Source of the DNA: Duganella sp. OV510
GTDB lineage: Bacteria > Pseudomonadota > Gammaproteobacteria > Burkholderiales > Burkholderiaceae_D
Assembly (NCBI RefSeq): GCF_900100205.1
Contig: NZ_FNEQ01000001.1
Coordinates: 1,116,001 to 1,180,000, forward strand
Direction of reading: 5' to 3'
DNA length: 64,000 nucleotides
Shown here: positions 26,039 to 34,382 of the stretch, one piece after another
Layout of the letters: every line of letters begins with the position of its first letter
How positions within the stretch are numbered: the first letter of the stretch is position 1
Made by a program: the position numbers and the translations under genes
Notes under the pieces: generated by a model
The model's database searches: none
Told to the model about the DNA's origin: nothing
Seen by the model: only the letters and a program-made list of their open reading frames with translations

Positions 26039-28513
26039 CTAGCGGTTGACGATGCGCGCCACCAGGCCGGCGCGGCCGGTGCGGTCGAAAGCGGCGGCGG
26101 AAATCGTGCCCCTGGCGGCGATCGGCCCGGTCACCGGCTTGCTGCGCACCGTCGGTGCACTGCCATCGGTGGTGTAGCGCAAAGTCATGCCCGGCAGCAG
26201 ATGGTTGATCAGCACCTTGCCGCCCTCCACCACCATTCCTGGCGGCGCGATCCGGTAAGCCACATCGCCGCGCTCCAGGTCCAGGCGCGGCAGCACCCGC
26301 TGTCCCAGCACATTGACGAAGCCCGACCAGGCTGCCCGATGCAAGCCGGCCGTCTGCGCCGCATCGCCAGCCAGCGCCCAGGCCGGGTCCGGTGCCCACG
26401 CCCGCTCGGCCACCGCCAGCAGTCGCGGCATCATCAGGTAGTCCAGCTGGCTGGCTTCACGGATCGTTTCCGAAAACAGCGTGGCTTCCAGTCCGCGTAT
26501 GCGCTTGCGCCCAGGCTCGCTCAACTGCGCGCTGATCGGCTTGAAGTTGTACACCGTATCCAGCTCCACATACGCGCCCCAGTTGACTCCCGGCTCCTCC
26601 GGATTGGCATTGGCCGCCATATCCAGATACATATTGGTCACCGGCGCCAGCACAATGTCGTAGCCGGCGTTGGCAGCACGCCACGCAAATTCCTCATTGC
26701 CCGGCGTGTTATTCCATACATACAGGCTGAAACCCCGCTGCGTAAAGCGCGGATTCGGCAGCAGTTGCGCGCCTTCCTGCGCCGAACGACGCGCCCCCAG
26801 CTCCTCCCAGCCCGAGGCAGTCATGCCATGCTTGCGCAGGATGCCGTCGACACGGTTGTAAAAGTAATCCCACAGATCCGCCACGCTGGCCAGCTTCTCG
26901 CGCTGCATCAGCGCCAGGCTGACCGGCGATTTCTCCCATGCGCCATGCGGCAGCTCATCGCCGCCGACATGCATGGTCTTCAACGGCACGCCAGCGTCGC
27001 GGTGCAGCGCAGCGATCTGTTCGACCACATGATCGATGAATGCATAGCTGGACTCCAGGCCAGGATTGATCACATGATCGTTGTACTGCTGCGGCGAGTT
27101 ATACACCGAGCGGTCGTCGAAATCGTTCAGCAGGTAGCGCGCCGCCCCCTGCTCGCCCGCCGCCGTCAGCCGGTGATAGCGCGCCTCCATCGCCTTGACG
27201 GCGGCGCGTGCATGGCCCGGCATCTCCACCTCCGGTATCACCTCGATGTGGCGTGCGGCCGCGTAGCGCAGGATCTCGATATAGTCGGCGCGGGTGTAGT
27301 AGCCGCTGCCATGCGGATCGTCGCTGCGCGGGCCCGAACCATACGCCGGCGGCAAACGCACGCCATCCTTCGCGCTGTAGCCACGCACCGCACCGATGCT
27401 GGTCAGTTCCGGCAGGCCGGCGATTTCCAGCCGCCAGCCTTCATCATCGGTGATGTGGAAATGCAGCTTGTTTAGCTTGTAGGTGGCCATCAGGTCCAGC
27501 GTCTTCAGCACCACTTCCTTCGGCTGGAAGTTGCGCGCGACATCCAGCTGGAAGCCGCGATAGGCGAAGCGCGGCGCATCCACCACCTCCAGCGCCGGCA
27601 ACTCGATCTGCGCGGCGGCAGGCGACGGCAAAGGCAACAGATCGTGCAGCGATTGCAGGCCACGCGCGACACCAGCCGCCGTGTTGCCGGTGATGTTGAT
27701 GCCATCGTCGGCGCTGATGCTCAGCTCATAGGCTTCCGGCGACTGCTGCCCGTCCACCACACCGATGCGCAGGCGCAGCGGCAGCGGTGTACGCGTGCTA
27801 TCCCCCTGCGGCAGATAGCGCGCAAACAGCGCGCGGGCAAACGCCGTTTCGTACTTCAGACCAGGGCCGGAGATCACTTGCGGCGCGCGCAGCAACTGCA
27901 CGCGACCGGCGCCTGCCTTCAATTCCAGCGGCGTCGGAAAGAGTGGCGGCAGCGCGCTGGCCGGCAGCAGGTCCGCCTGCGCATTGCGGCGGTAGGTATC
28001 CTGCGGCATCACCAGCACATGTGCGCCGGCCGGCCGCGTCAACTGTTCCGGGCGTGTCGGCAGCAGCACCTGATAGTCGCTGACGGCGTGCGCCACCTCC
28101 GGCGCGGCATCGTAGACCAGGTAAGGACCGGCGGGCGCGCGTTCCAGCTTGATCAGCACATCGGAAAAATAGTAATCCACATGCAGCGTGCGCCCCGCCT
28201 TCAGGCCCTTGAAGCCGGCCGCCGGCCGCACGCGGTACAAGCCGCCACTGACTTTTTCCATCACCAGGTGACCATCCAGCGGCCCATTGACGATGCCATA
28301 CGCGGTGTTGAAATACAGCGACCAGCCCTGCGCCGGCAACGGCGCTCCCTTCAGCGCGGTGATGCTGAGGCGCGCCTTGGTTCGCCCCTGCGGCCCGGCC
28401 AGTTCGTTGCGCAACACCTCCCAGCGCATTTTCAACGGCTGCTGCGCCGCATGGAGGGGAGAAGTCAGCGCGCTCAAAACCAGCACGCAAGCTGCAAGGT
28501 GGTATCTCTTCAT
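26039..28513 (-). CDS. Beta-N-acetylhexosaminidase, GH20
   Basis: The 824-residue exported enzyme removes terminal GlcNAc/GalNAc. After a signal peptide (to HAA at 23) come a CHB_HEX-like carbohydrate-binding domain (about 25-170), a GH20b domain (about 190-310), the catalytic barrel (about 315-740) with HVGGDE at 515-520, where Asp519-Glu520 are the catalytic pair, and a C-terminal beta domain (about 755-824). It is transcribed away from the TonB receptor gene. A 21-bp palindrome like those near the LacI gene abuts its start codon, and no good ribosome binding site is visible, so expression may be tightly held. Chitooligosaccharides or N-glycans are likely substrates. Confidence 0.93.
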   Translation of the reverse strand: MKRYHLAACVLVLSALTSPLHAAQQPLKMRWEVLRNELAGPQGRTKARLSITALKGAPLPAQGWSLYFNTAYGIVNGPLDGHLVMEKVSGGLYRVRPAAGFKGLKAGRTLHVDYYFSDVLIKLERAPAGPYLVYDAAPEVAHAVSDYQVLLPTRPEQLTRPAGAHVLVMPQDTYRRNAQADLLPASALPPLFPTPLELKAGAGRVQLLRAPQVISGPGLKYETAFARALFARYLPQGDSTRTPLPLRLRIGVVDGQQSPEAYELSISADDGINITGNTAAGVARGLQSLHDLLPLPSPAAAQIELPALEVVDAPRFAYRGFQLDVARNFQPKEVVLKTLDLMATYKLNKLHFHITDDEGWRLEIAGLPELTSIGAVRGYSAKDGVRLPPAYGSGPRSDDPHGSGYYTRADYIEILRYAAARHIEVIPEVEMPGHARAAVKAMEARYHRLTAAGEQGAARYLLNDFDDRSVYNSPQQYNDHVINPGLESSYAFIDHVVEQIAALHRDAGVPLKTMHVGGDELPHGAWEKSPVSLALMQREKLASVADLWDYFYNRVDGILRKHGMTASGWEELGARRSAQEGAQLLPNPRFTQRGFSLYVWNNTPGNEEFAWRAANAGYDIVLAPVTNMYLDMAANANPEEPGVNWGAYVELDTVYNFKPISAQLSEPGRKRIRGLEATLFSETIREASQLDYLMMPRLLAVAERAWAPDPAWALAGDAAQTAGLHRAAWSGFVNVLGQRVLPRLDLERGDVAYRIAPPGMVVEGGKVLINHLLPGMTLRYTTDGSAPTVRSKPVTGPIAARGTISAAAFDRTGRAGLVARIVNR

Positions 28514-28534
28514 GTTTAGTAAACCTGAATAAAC
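28514..28534. promoter_or_regulatory. Candidate LacI-type operator 3 (GH20/TonB-receptor promoter)
   Basis: GTTTAG-N9-ATAAAC lies in the divergent promoter region, directly before the GH20 start codon. It matches 11 of 12 arm bases of the two operators at 41143-41163 and 41171-41191, with the same 9-base spacer. Confidence 0.6.
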
Positions 28535-28667
28535 TGCGTCATCAAATGGTGTTCTGTTTGACCACCCCGAATCGGAGGTCAATACTGAATTGTCAGATTG
28601 CCACATCCTGAGCGCGGCCGCATCAAGATTTGGCGAATGACCACTCTAATAACACCAAGGAGACAAA

Positions 28668-31286
28668 ATGCTGCACCCTACGAGTAAGACGCTGATGAGT
28701 CTTGCCGTGGCCAGCGCTTGCAGTTTCATGAGCGTGGCCGCTGCGCAGGACGAAATCCCGGAAGTTCAAGTCACCGCCACCCGCTATTCCACTTCGCTGC
28801 TCAAGACCCCGCTGGCGGTCACCGCCATCACCCAGGAACAGCTGGCGCGCAAGGGCGCCACCAGCCTGCGTGACCTGAGCGGCGAAATGCCCAACGTCGT
28901 CATCGAAAACACCGGCCTCGATTCGGCGGTGCAGATCACCATACGCGGCATCACCTCCACCAATTTTACCGAGACCGGCGACCCGGCGGTCGGCTTCCAC
29001 GTCGACGGCATGTACTCGCCGCGCCCGCAAGGCGCGCAGGCGCTGATGTTCGATCTGGAGCAGGTGGAAGTGCTGCGCGGCCCGCAAGGGACGCTGTTCG
29101 GCCGTAACTCGACCGGCGGCAGCATCAACGTCATTCCCGCCAAGCCCGATTGGACCGGTAACTACGGCAATGCGCAGCTGGACCTGGGCAACTACAACAA
29201 GAAGCAGCTGAACCTGGTGCAAAACTGGGTGATCAACGACTCGCTCGCGCTGCGTGGCACCTTCATGAAAGTGAAACGCGACGGCTATGCCAACCAGAGC
29301 CGCGACGTCAGCGAAGCCAATGCGCCAGCGCTGGGCTGGATCCCGAATGGCAAGCCGGACGTCGACCAGCGCTTCAATACGCCGGTCGGTCCGAGCAAGT
29401 ACTACACCAACCAGGACCAATGGGCGGGCCGCCTGACTGCGCTGCTGAAGGTCAATCGCGACCTCACCGCCAAGGCGGCCTACGAAGAATTCCAGGACTC
29501 CAGCGCCGGCGGCGCCAACTTCCGCGACTGCGAGGCCGGCGCCGGCACACGCTACGCTTGCACCGACCAGGGCAAGTGGGACATCAATGTCAACGTGCCG
29601 GGTCACATCGACATGAAGATCCGCACACTCCGCACCGGCGTCAACTGGAATATCAACGACCACACCAGCTTCGACTACACCTTCCAGGTGGCCGACCAGC
29701 GGCGCTCGGAGATCACCGACGACGACAAGGGCCTGCAGAACGCCGCACCATTCCAGATCAACGGCGCCTATCCGAATTCCGCCGACGGCAACTGGGGCAC
29801 CTGGCCGCTGACCGACTCCTTCCACCGCACGCTATCCTCGCGCTACCTGTCGACCGTACACGAGGCCCAGCTCAAGCAGCAACTGGGCAGCGTCAAATAC
29901 GTGGCGGGCCTGTTCTGGATGCACGAGCGGAACGCGATCGACTACGAGCAGACCAACACCATCCAGAAGCCTTACGGCGATGTCGGCAGCGTGCTGTATC
30001 ACCAGCCTAACCGCCAGGTGGACGCCAAGGCAGCCTTCGCGCAAGCCGACTGGCAATTCATCCCGACATGGACCGCCACCGCCGGCGCGCGCTACAGCGT
30101 CGACAGCAAGGAGGACAAAGGCGGCAAGGTGTATGGCGCCAACTGGATCGGCAACGCCGCCTACTACAACGGCTGGTATTCGCAAGGCACGCCCGGCACG
30201 CCGGGCTTCCACGTTCACGACGGCACCGACCTCTCGCCGGGCATGGGCGGCAGCGTCGATGCTTATCGCCTGTATGGATCGCCAACCTCCAACGACCACA
30301 AACAGACATGGAACAAGGTCACCTGGCGCCTCGGCCTGCAGAAGCAGATCGACAACAACAAGATGGTCTACGGCTCCATCTCTACCGGCTACAAGGCGGG
30401 AGGCTTCGCCGACAAGGCGGACACCTGCAACTATCACCTGTGCGCCGACGGCAAGCCGGGACAAGTCACCTTCCTGCCCTACGATCCGGAAACCGTCACC
30501 AACTATGAGCTGGGCTTCAAGGGCAAGTTCCTGGAAAACAAACTGAGCCTGTCCGCCACTGCCTTCCTCATGAAGTACAAAGGCATGCAGCTGACCGGCA
30601 CCTACTTCGTCAACCAGATCATTCCGGACAACGGCCTGCCCTGCCCGGCCGACCAGCCGAAATGCGATGTGTACGAAACCTGGCGTACCATCAACGTCGG
30701 CCGCGTCAACATCCCTGGCCTGGAACTGGAATGGGATTACCGGCCATGGCGCGGTGCGCGCTTCGGTGGCGGGTTCGCCTACATCAACACCAGCGTCCAC
30801 GACTTCAATTCGTACAGCGACGACTATCTGTGCGACGTGCGCACCGAACTGGGACTGCAGGCCTGCCCGGCCGTCTACAACGGCACCGACAAGACGCTGC
30901 TGGGCCGCCGCCTTGCCGATATCGACGGCAACCACCTGCCGAATACGCCGAAGTATCAGCTCAACCTGAACTTCTCGCAGGAGTTCGGTCTGGCAAACGG
31001 CTACAAGGTGATCCCGTATGTGAAGGTGAACTGGCGCGACAAGGCCTACTTCGATCTGCTGAATTCCGAGTTCGCACACATCGGCCGTTACCAGAGCGCC
31101 TATGCGACGGGCGACGCGTCGGTGCGGCTTGAATCGCCGGAAGACACATGGCACGCCGAACTGTACGTCCGCAATTTCAGCGACAAGCATGCCAAGACCA
31201 GCACCGACTCGGCCTTCGGTGGCTTCATGAAGTCCAACTTCATCGAACCACGCATGTTCGGCTTCCGCATCGGCGCCAACTTCTAG
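28668..31286 (+). CDS. TonB-dependent outer-membrane receptor
   Basis: The 872-residue protein has a signal peptide (cut near AAAQ, residue 27), a TonB-box-like EVQVTAT, a plug domain (about 45-160, with VEVLRGPQGTLFGRNSTGGS) and a 22-strand barrel ending in phenylalanine (FRIGANF). AAGGAGA lies 5 bases before the ATG. Its neighbours point to uptake of oligosaccharides, released either by GH20 or by the mannan enzymes. The gene ends tail to tail with the LysR gene, sharing three bases. Confidence 0.92.
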   Translation: MLHPTSKTLMSLAVASACSFMSVAAAQDEIPEVQVTATRYSTSLLKTPLAVTAITQEQLARKGATSLRDLSGEMPNVVIENTGLDSAVQITIRGITSTNFTETGDPAVGFHVDGMYSPRPQGAQALMFDLEQVEVLRGPQGTLFGRNSTGGSINVIPAKPDWTGNYGNAQLDLGNYNKKQLNLVQNWVINDSLALRGTFMKVKRDGYANQSRDVSEANAPALGWIPNGKPDVDQRFNTPVGPSKYYTNQDQWAGRLTALLKVNRDLTAKAAYEEFQDSSAGGANFRDCEAGAGTRYACTDQGKWDINVNVPGHIDMKIRTLRTGVNWNINDHTSFDYTFQVADQRRSEITDDDKGLQNAAPFQINGAYPNSADGNWGTWPLTDSFHRTLSSRYLSTVHEAQLKQQLGSVKYVAGLFWMHERNAIDYEQTNTIQKPYGDVGSVLYHQPNRQVDAKAAFAQADWQFIPTWTATAGARYSVDSKEDKGGKVYGANWIGNAAYYNGWYSQGTPGTPGFHVHDGTDLSPGMGGSVDAYRLYGSPTSNDHKQTWNKVTWRLGLQKQIDNNKMVYGSISTGYKAGGFADKADTCNYHLCADGKPGQVTFLPYDPETVTNYELGFKGKFLENKLSLSATAFLMKYKGMQLTGTYFVNQIIPDNGLPCPADQPKCDVYETWRTINVGRVNIPGLELEWDYRPWRGARFGGGFAYINTSVHDFNSYSDDYLCDVRTELGLQACPAVYNGTDKTLLGRRLADIDGNHLPNTPKYQLNLNFSQEFGLANGYKVIPYVKVNWRDKAYFDLLNSEFAHIGRYQSAYATGDASVRLESPEDTWHAELYVRNFSDKHAKTSTDSAFGGFMKSNFIEPRMFGFRIGANF

Positions 31287-32173
31287 GCGGATTTACTGCG
31301 CACCAGATCGAGCCAGGCGCGCGCGGCGAATGAAAGATGTCCGCCGCGCCGCCAGGCCAGCATCAGCTTCCAGTCCAGCGCCGGTTCCTGAAGCTTAACC
31401 ACGGTGAACTGGCCCTTCTCCAGCGTATCGCAAAACACCTTGGGCAGCAGCGTGACGCCGACGCCCAGCCGCACCAGCGAGGCGACGAAATCCCATTGAC
31501 CGCTACGACTGCTGATGCGTGGCTTGAAGCCGGCGCGCAGGCAGGCATCCGCAATCACTTCGTTCAGCGCGAAGCCTTCGCCGTAGAAGATGAAGGCGCA
31601 ATCGGCCAATTCGCTGAGCGCCACGCCGCGACGTCCGCGCCATGGCGCATCCTTGGGCGCCAGCAGGCACATGGGCGATGTCAGCAACGGGAAGGAATCG
31701 AAGTCCTGCCATGCCGACGCATTGGAAGGATAGTCCAGCATCGTCCCCATTTCCAGCGCGCCGCTGCGCAAGTCCGCCTCGATGCCTTGCGAGCCGCCCT
31801 CAAACAGCTTGAGTTCTATCTGCGGATAGCGCTTGTGATAAGCCGCCAGCAGCGGCGCCAGTGGCGCGTGCGCCTGCTGGGTGACGCCGATGCGCAGATC
31901 GCCGCGCCGCATCTGCTGCAAGTCAGCCAGCTCAACGCCCATTTCTTCATGCATCGCCAGCAGCGCGCGGCCGCGTTGCAGCACCACGTTGCCGGCGTCG
32001 GTCAGCGTGAAGCGCTTGCCGACACGTTCCAGCAGCGTCAAGTCGAGCGACTGCTCCAGCTGCTGGATCATCTTGCTGACCGTCGGCTGGGTCACATGCA
32101 GCGCCTCGGCAGCGCGGCTGAAGCCCTGATGGTCGACCACAGCAACGAAATAGCGCAGTGCGCGGATGTCCAT
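31283..32173 (-). CDS. LysR-family regulator, CidR-like
   Basis: The 296-residue protein has the LysR N-terminal helix-turn-helix (YFVAVVDHQGFSRAAEALHV then TQPTVSKMIQQLE) and a periplasmic-binding-type effector domain. It is divergent from cidA/cidB, the arrangement known for CidR-type regulators of Lrg/Cid genes, which answer acetate or overflow metabolism in Firmicutes. An AATGA-N16-TCATT inverted repeat lies between the two starts. Confidence 0.88.
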   Translation of the reverse strand: MDIRALRYFVAVVDHQGFSRAAEALHVTQPTVSKMIQQLEQSLDLTLLERVGKRFTLTDAGNVVLQRGRALLAMHEEMGVELADLQQMRRGDLRIGVTQQAHAPLAPLLAAYHKRYPQIELKLFEGGSQGIEADLRSGALEMGTMLDYPSNASAWQDFDSFPLLTSPMCLLAPKDAPWRGRRGVALSELADCAFIFYGEGFALNEVIADACLRAGFKPRISSRSGQWDFVASLVRLGVGVTLLPKVFCDTLEKGQFTVVKLQEPALDWKLMLAWRRGGHLSFAARAWLDLVRSKSA

Positions 32174-32190
32174 TATCTATTCCAATTCAG

Positions 32191-32216
32191 AATGATTTTA
32201 ATAATTTTAATTCATT
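32191..32216. promoter_or_regulatory. Inverted repeat between lysR and cidA
   Basis: AATGA (32191-32195) and TCATT (32212-32216) flank an AT-rich core in the 77-base divergent gap. It is a plausible LysR-family binding site, but the repeat is short and the base composition makes chance matches likely. Confidence 0.35.
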
Positions 32217-32250
32217 TTATCTTTTATCCGGCGACACCTAAAATGGCAGC

Positions 32251-32649
32251 ATGAAACGTATTGTCTACACATTGGCGCAGGTGCTGGGGCTGATCGCGGC
32301 GTGGTATGCCGCCGACCGCTTCTCGGCCTGGGTCGGCTTGCCCTTCTCCGGCGGCGTGGTCGGCCTGATTATCATGGTCGCGCTGCTGCAATCCGGCGTG
32401 CTGCGGCCTTCCGCCATCGAACATGGCGCGGACTGGCTGCTGTCCAATATGCTGCTGTTCTTCATTCCGCTGGTGGTATCGGTGGTGCAATTCACCGGCT
32501 TGCTGAAAGAAGATGGCCTGCGGCTGTTCGCCGCCATCGGCATCGGCTTCGCCTGCGTGATGCTGGCGACCGCTTTCACCGTCGAATGGGTGTGCCGCTT
32601 TGAGCGCGGCCGCAAGCTGCGCCGGTTGCGCGCGGAGCGTGCCGCGTGA
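32251..32649 (+). CDS. cidA: CidA/LrgA family holin-like protein
   Basis: The 132-residue protein has four membrane helices and the LrgA-family style LPFSGGVVGLIIMVALLQSG. CidA/LrgA proteins were described as holin-like; more recent work on the pair links them to transport of small carboxylates such as pyruvate. It overlaps cidB by four bases (GTGA). Confidence 0.88.
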   Translation: MKRIVYTLAQVLGLIAAWYAADRFSAWVGLPFSGGVVGLIIMVALLQSGVLRPSAIEHGADWLLSNMLLFFIPLVVSVVQFTGLLKEDGLRLFAAIGIGFACVMLATAFTVEWVCRFERGRKLRRLRAERAA

Positions 32650-33329
32650 AGCCGCTGCTGTTCCTGCTGCTGACACTGGGCCTGTTCTATGCAAATCAGG
32701 CTTTGCACAAACGCTACCCGCGCCTGTGGCTGACGCCCGCCATCGCCACCTCGGCGGTGCTGATCGCGGTGGTGCAGCTGTCGTCGACACCGTTCCCGGT
32801 CTACTTTGGCGATACGCGCTGGCTGTCCTGGCTACTCGGCCCGGCAACGGTAGCGTTTGCGCTGCCGATCTATCAGTATCGCGATCTGGTGAAGGAGCAC
32901 TGGCTGGCGCTGACGCTCGGCAGCGTGGCCGGTATCGCCGCTTCGCTGGGCAGCACACTGCTGCTGGACCGCTTGCTGGACCTGCACGGCAGCATGGCGC
33001 AAAGCCTGCTGGCACGCTCGGTGTCGACACCTTTTGCACTCGAAGCCACGCGCCACCTGGGCGGTTCGGCGCAGCTGACCGGCGTGTTTGTCATCATTAC
33101 CGGCTTGTTCGGCATCCTGCTTGGCCAGGTGCTGCTGGCGAGGCTGCCGCTGCGCATGCGCATTGCGCGCGGCGCACCGTATGGCGCGGCGGCCCATGGC
33201 TTCGGCTTGAGCAAGGCGCGTTCGATTGGTCCGCAGGAAGGCGCGGTCGCCAGCCTGACCATGATCTTCAGCGGCGTGTTGATGGTGCTGCTGGCGCCCA
33301 TGCTGGGCCAACTGATTACCAGCGCATAA
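32646..33329 (+). CDS. cidB: CidB/LrgB family membrane protein
   Basis: The 227-residue protein has about six to seven membrane helices and the LrgB signature ARSVSTPFALEATRHLGG. It starts with GTG inside the cidA stop. The 3' end overlaps the convergent CE2-like esterase gene by 14 bases. Confidence 0.88.
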   Translation: MKPLLFLLLTLGLFYANQALHKRYPRLWLTPAIATSAVLIAVVQLSSTPFPVYFGDTRWLSWLLGPATVAFALPIYQYRDLVKEHWLALTLGSVAGIAASLGSTLLLDRLLDLHGSMAQSLLARSVSTPFALEATRHLGGSAQLTGVFVIITGLFGILLGQVLLARLPLRMRIARGAPYGAAAHGFGLSKARSIGPQEGAVASLTMIFSGVLMVLLAPMLGQLITSA

Positions 33330-34380
33330 CCTTGCGCACCTGCGGCAGCAGGTCGTTGACGATGCTGATGTTTTGCGCGCCGGTCGGATGGCCGTTGGCG
33401 GCGTCGCCCGGATAACCTTTGGAGGCGATGGCGTGCACGCGTGAATCGCCCACGCGGCGTATCGTTTCGCTGATGTAGGCCGTGAGCACGGCCTGCTTTT
33501 CGCCGGTGAGAATGCCGCCTTCAGTCAGCATGATCTGCGCTTGCGGATGGTCTTGCAACAGCGTGTTCACCAGTGATACATACGCGGTCACATACTGCTC
33601 GCGCTCCGGTATGCCGGTGGTCATGTCGTTGGTGCCGATGGCGACCAGGATGGCGTCCGGCCGGTAGTCGCGCTGATCCCACGGCACGGCGACCGGCTGC
33701 GTCGGCAGCGCCATGCCGTAATAGTCGGCCAGATTCAGTTCCTTGGTTTTGCCTTCCCACGTGCGGACCAGGCCTCGTCCTCCGTAGCAGACCAGCTGTA
33801 CCTGCGCTTTCAGCTGCTGCGCCATCAACATGCCATAAGATGCACGCGGATTGGCCGATGCCGCGCCGTTCTCCTCACCGGGCACACGGTCGATCGCCGC
33901 ACCGCAGGTGACGGAGTCGCCCAGCAACAGCAGCTTGCGGTCCGGCAGAGTTGGCGCCGCGTGCCACGCGCCATCCGTGTCGAGGTCCAGCAAAGCCGCA
34001 TTGCCCTGCCAGGTTTCCGAGCGGTTGACAATTTGCGCGGTATGCAGACCGCGCGCCAGCCCGGCCGCCAGCACCTGCGTCTGACGACCTTCATCCAGGC
34101 GCAGCTTGCGTGCCTCGCCGTCCACAATCACGTCCACATAGCTTTGCTTGCCGCTGGCCTGCATGGTGGCGATCAGCCGTGTGCCCTCAAAACTGACCTG
34201 AAAGCTCACGCCGGGATAGCTGAAGCGCACGCCGCCATCCGCTAGCGTTTGCGTGCGCCCCATGCGCGCAACGTGCGGATCGGCGGCCGGAATGGTCGCC
34301 GATCCGGCGAGACTGGCGGCAAGCCAGCCTGCCGCCGTCAATGCCGCCTTTATCCGGCGCTGTGGGCGAAATCGGCTCAC
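33316..34380 (-). CDS. CE2-like carbohydrate acetylesterase (SGNH)
   Basis: The 354-residue protein has a signal peptide (to about residue 33), an N-terminal beta-sandwich (about 40-140) and an SGNH hydrolase domain: GDSV with Ser156, GTND at 249-252, and the Asp326/His331 region YPGDAANGHPTG. The jelly roll plus SGNH order is that of carbohydrate esterase family 2, known to remove 6-O-acetyl groups from gluco/mannans. I chose the GTG at 34380: GGAG lies in the last codons of the upstream GH27 gene, two bases separate the genes, and the signal peptide begins there. It is the last gene of the mannan operon. Confidence 0.8.
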   Translation of the reverse strand: MSRFRPQRRIKAALTAAGWLAASLAGSATIPAADPHVARMGRTQTLADGGVRFSYPGVSFQVSFEGTRLIATMQASGKQSYVDVIVDGEARKLRLDEGRQTQVLAAGLARGLHTAQIVNRSETWQGNAALLDLDTDGAWHAAPTLPDRKLLLLGDSVTCGAAIDRVPGEENGAASANPRASYGMLMAQQLKAQVQLVCYGGRGLVRTWEGKTKELNLADYYGMALPTQPVAVPWDQRDYRPDAILVAIGTNDMTTGIPEREQYVTAYVSLVNTLLQDHPQAQIMLTEGGILTGEKQAVLTAYISETIRRVGDSRVHAIASKGYPGDAANGHPTGAQNISIVNDLLPQVRKVMRW

Positions 34381-34382
34381 AC

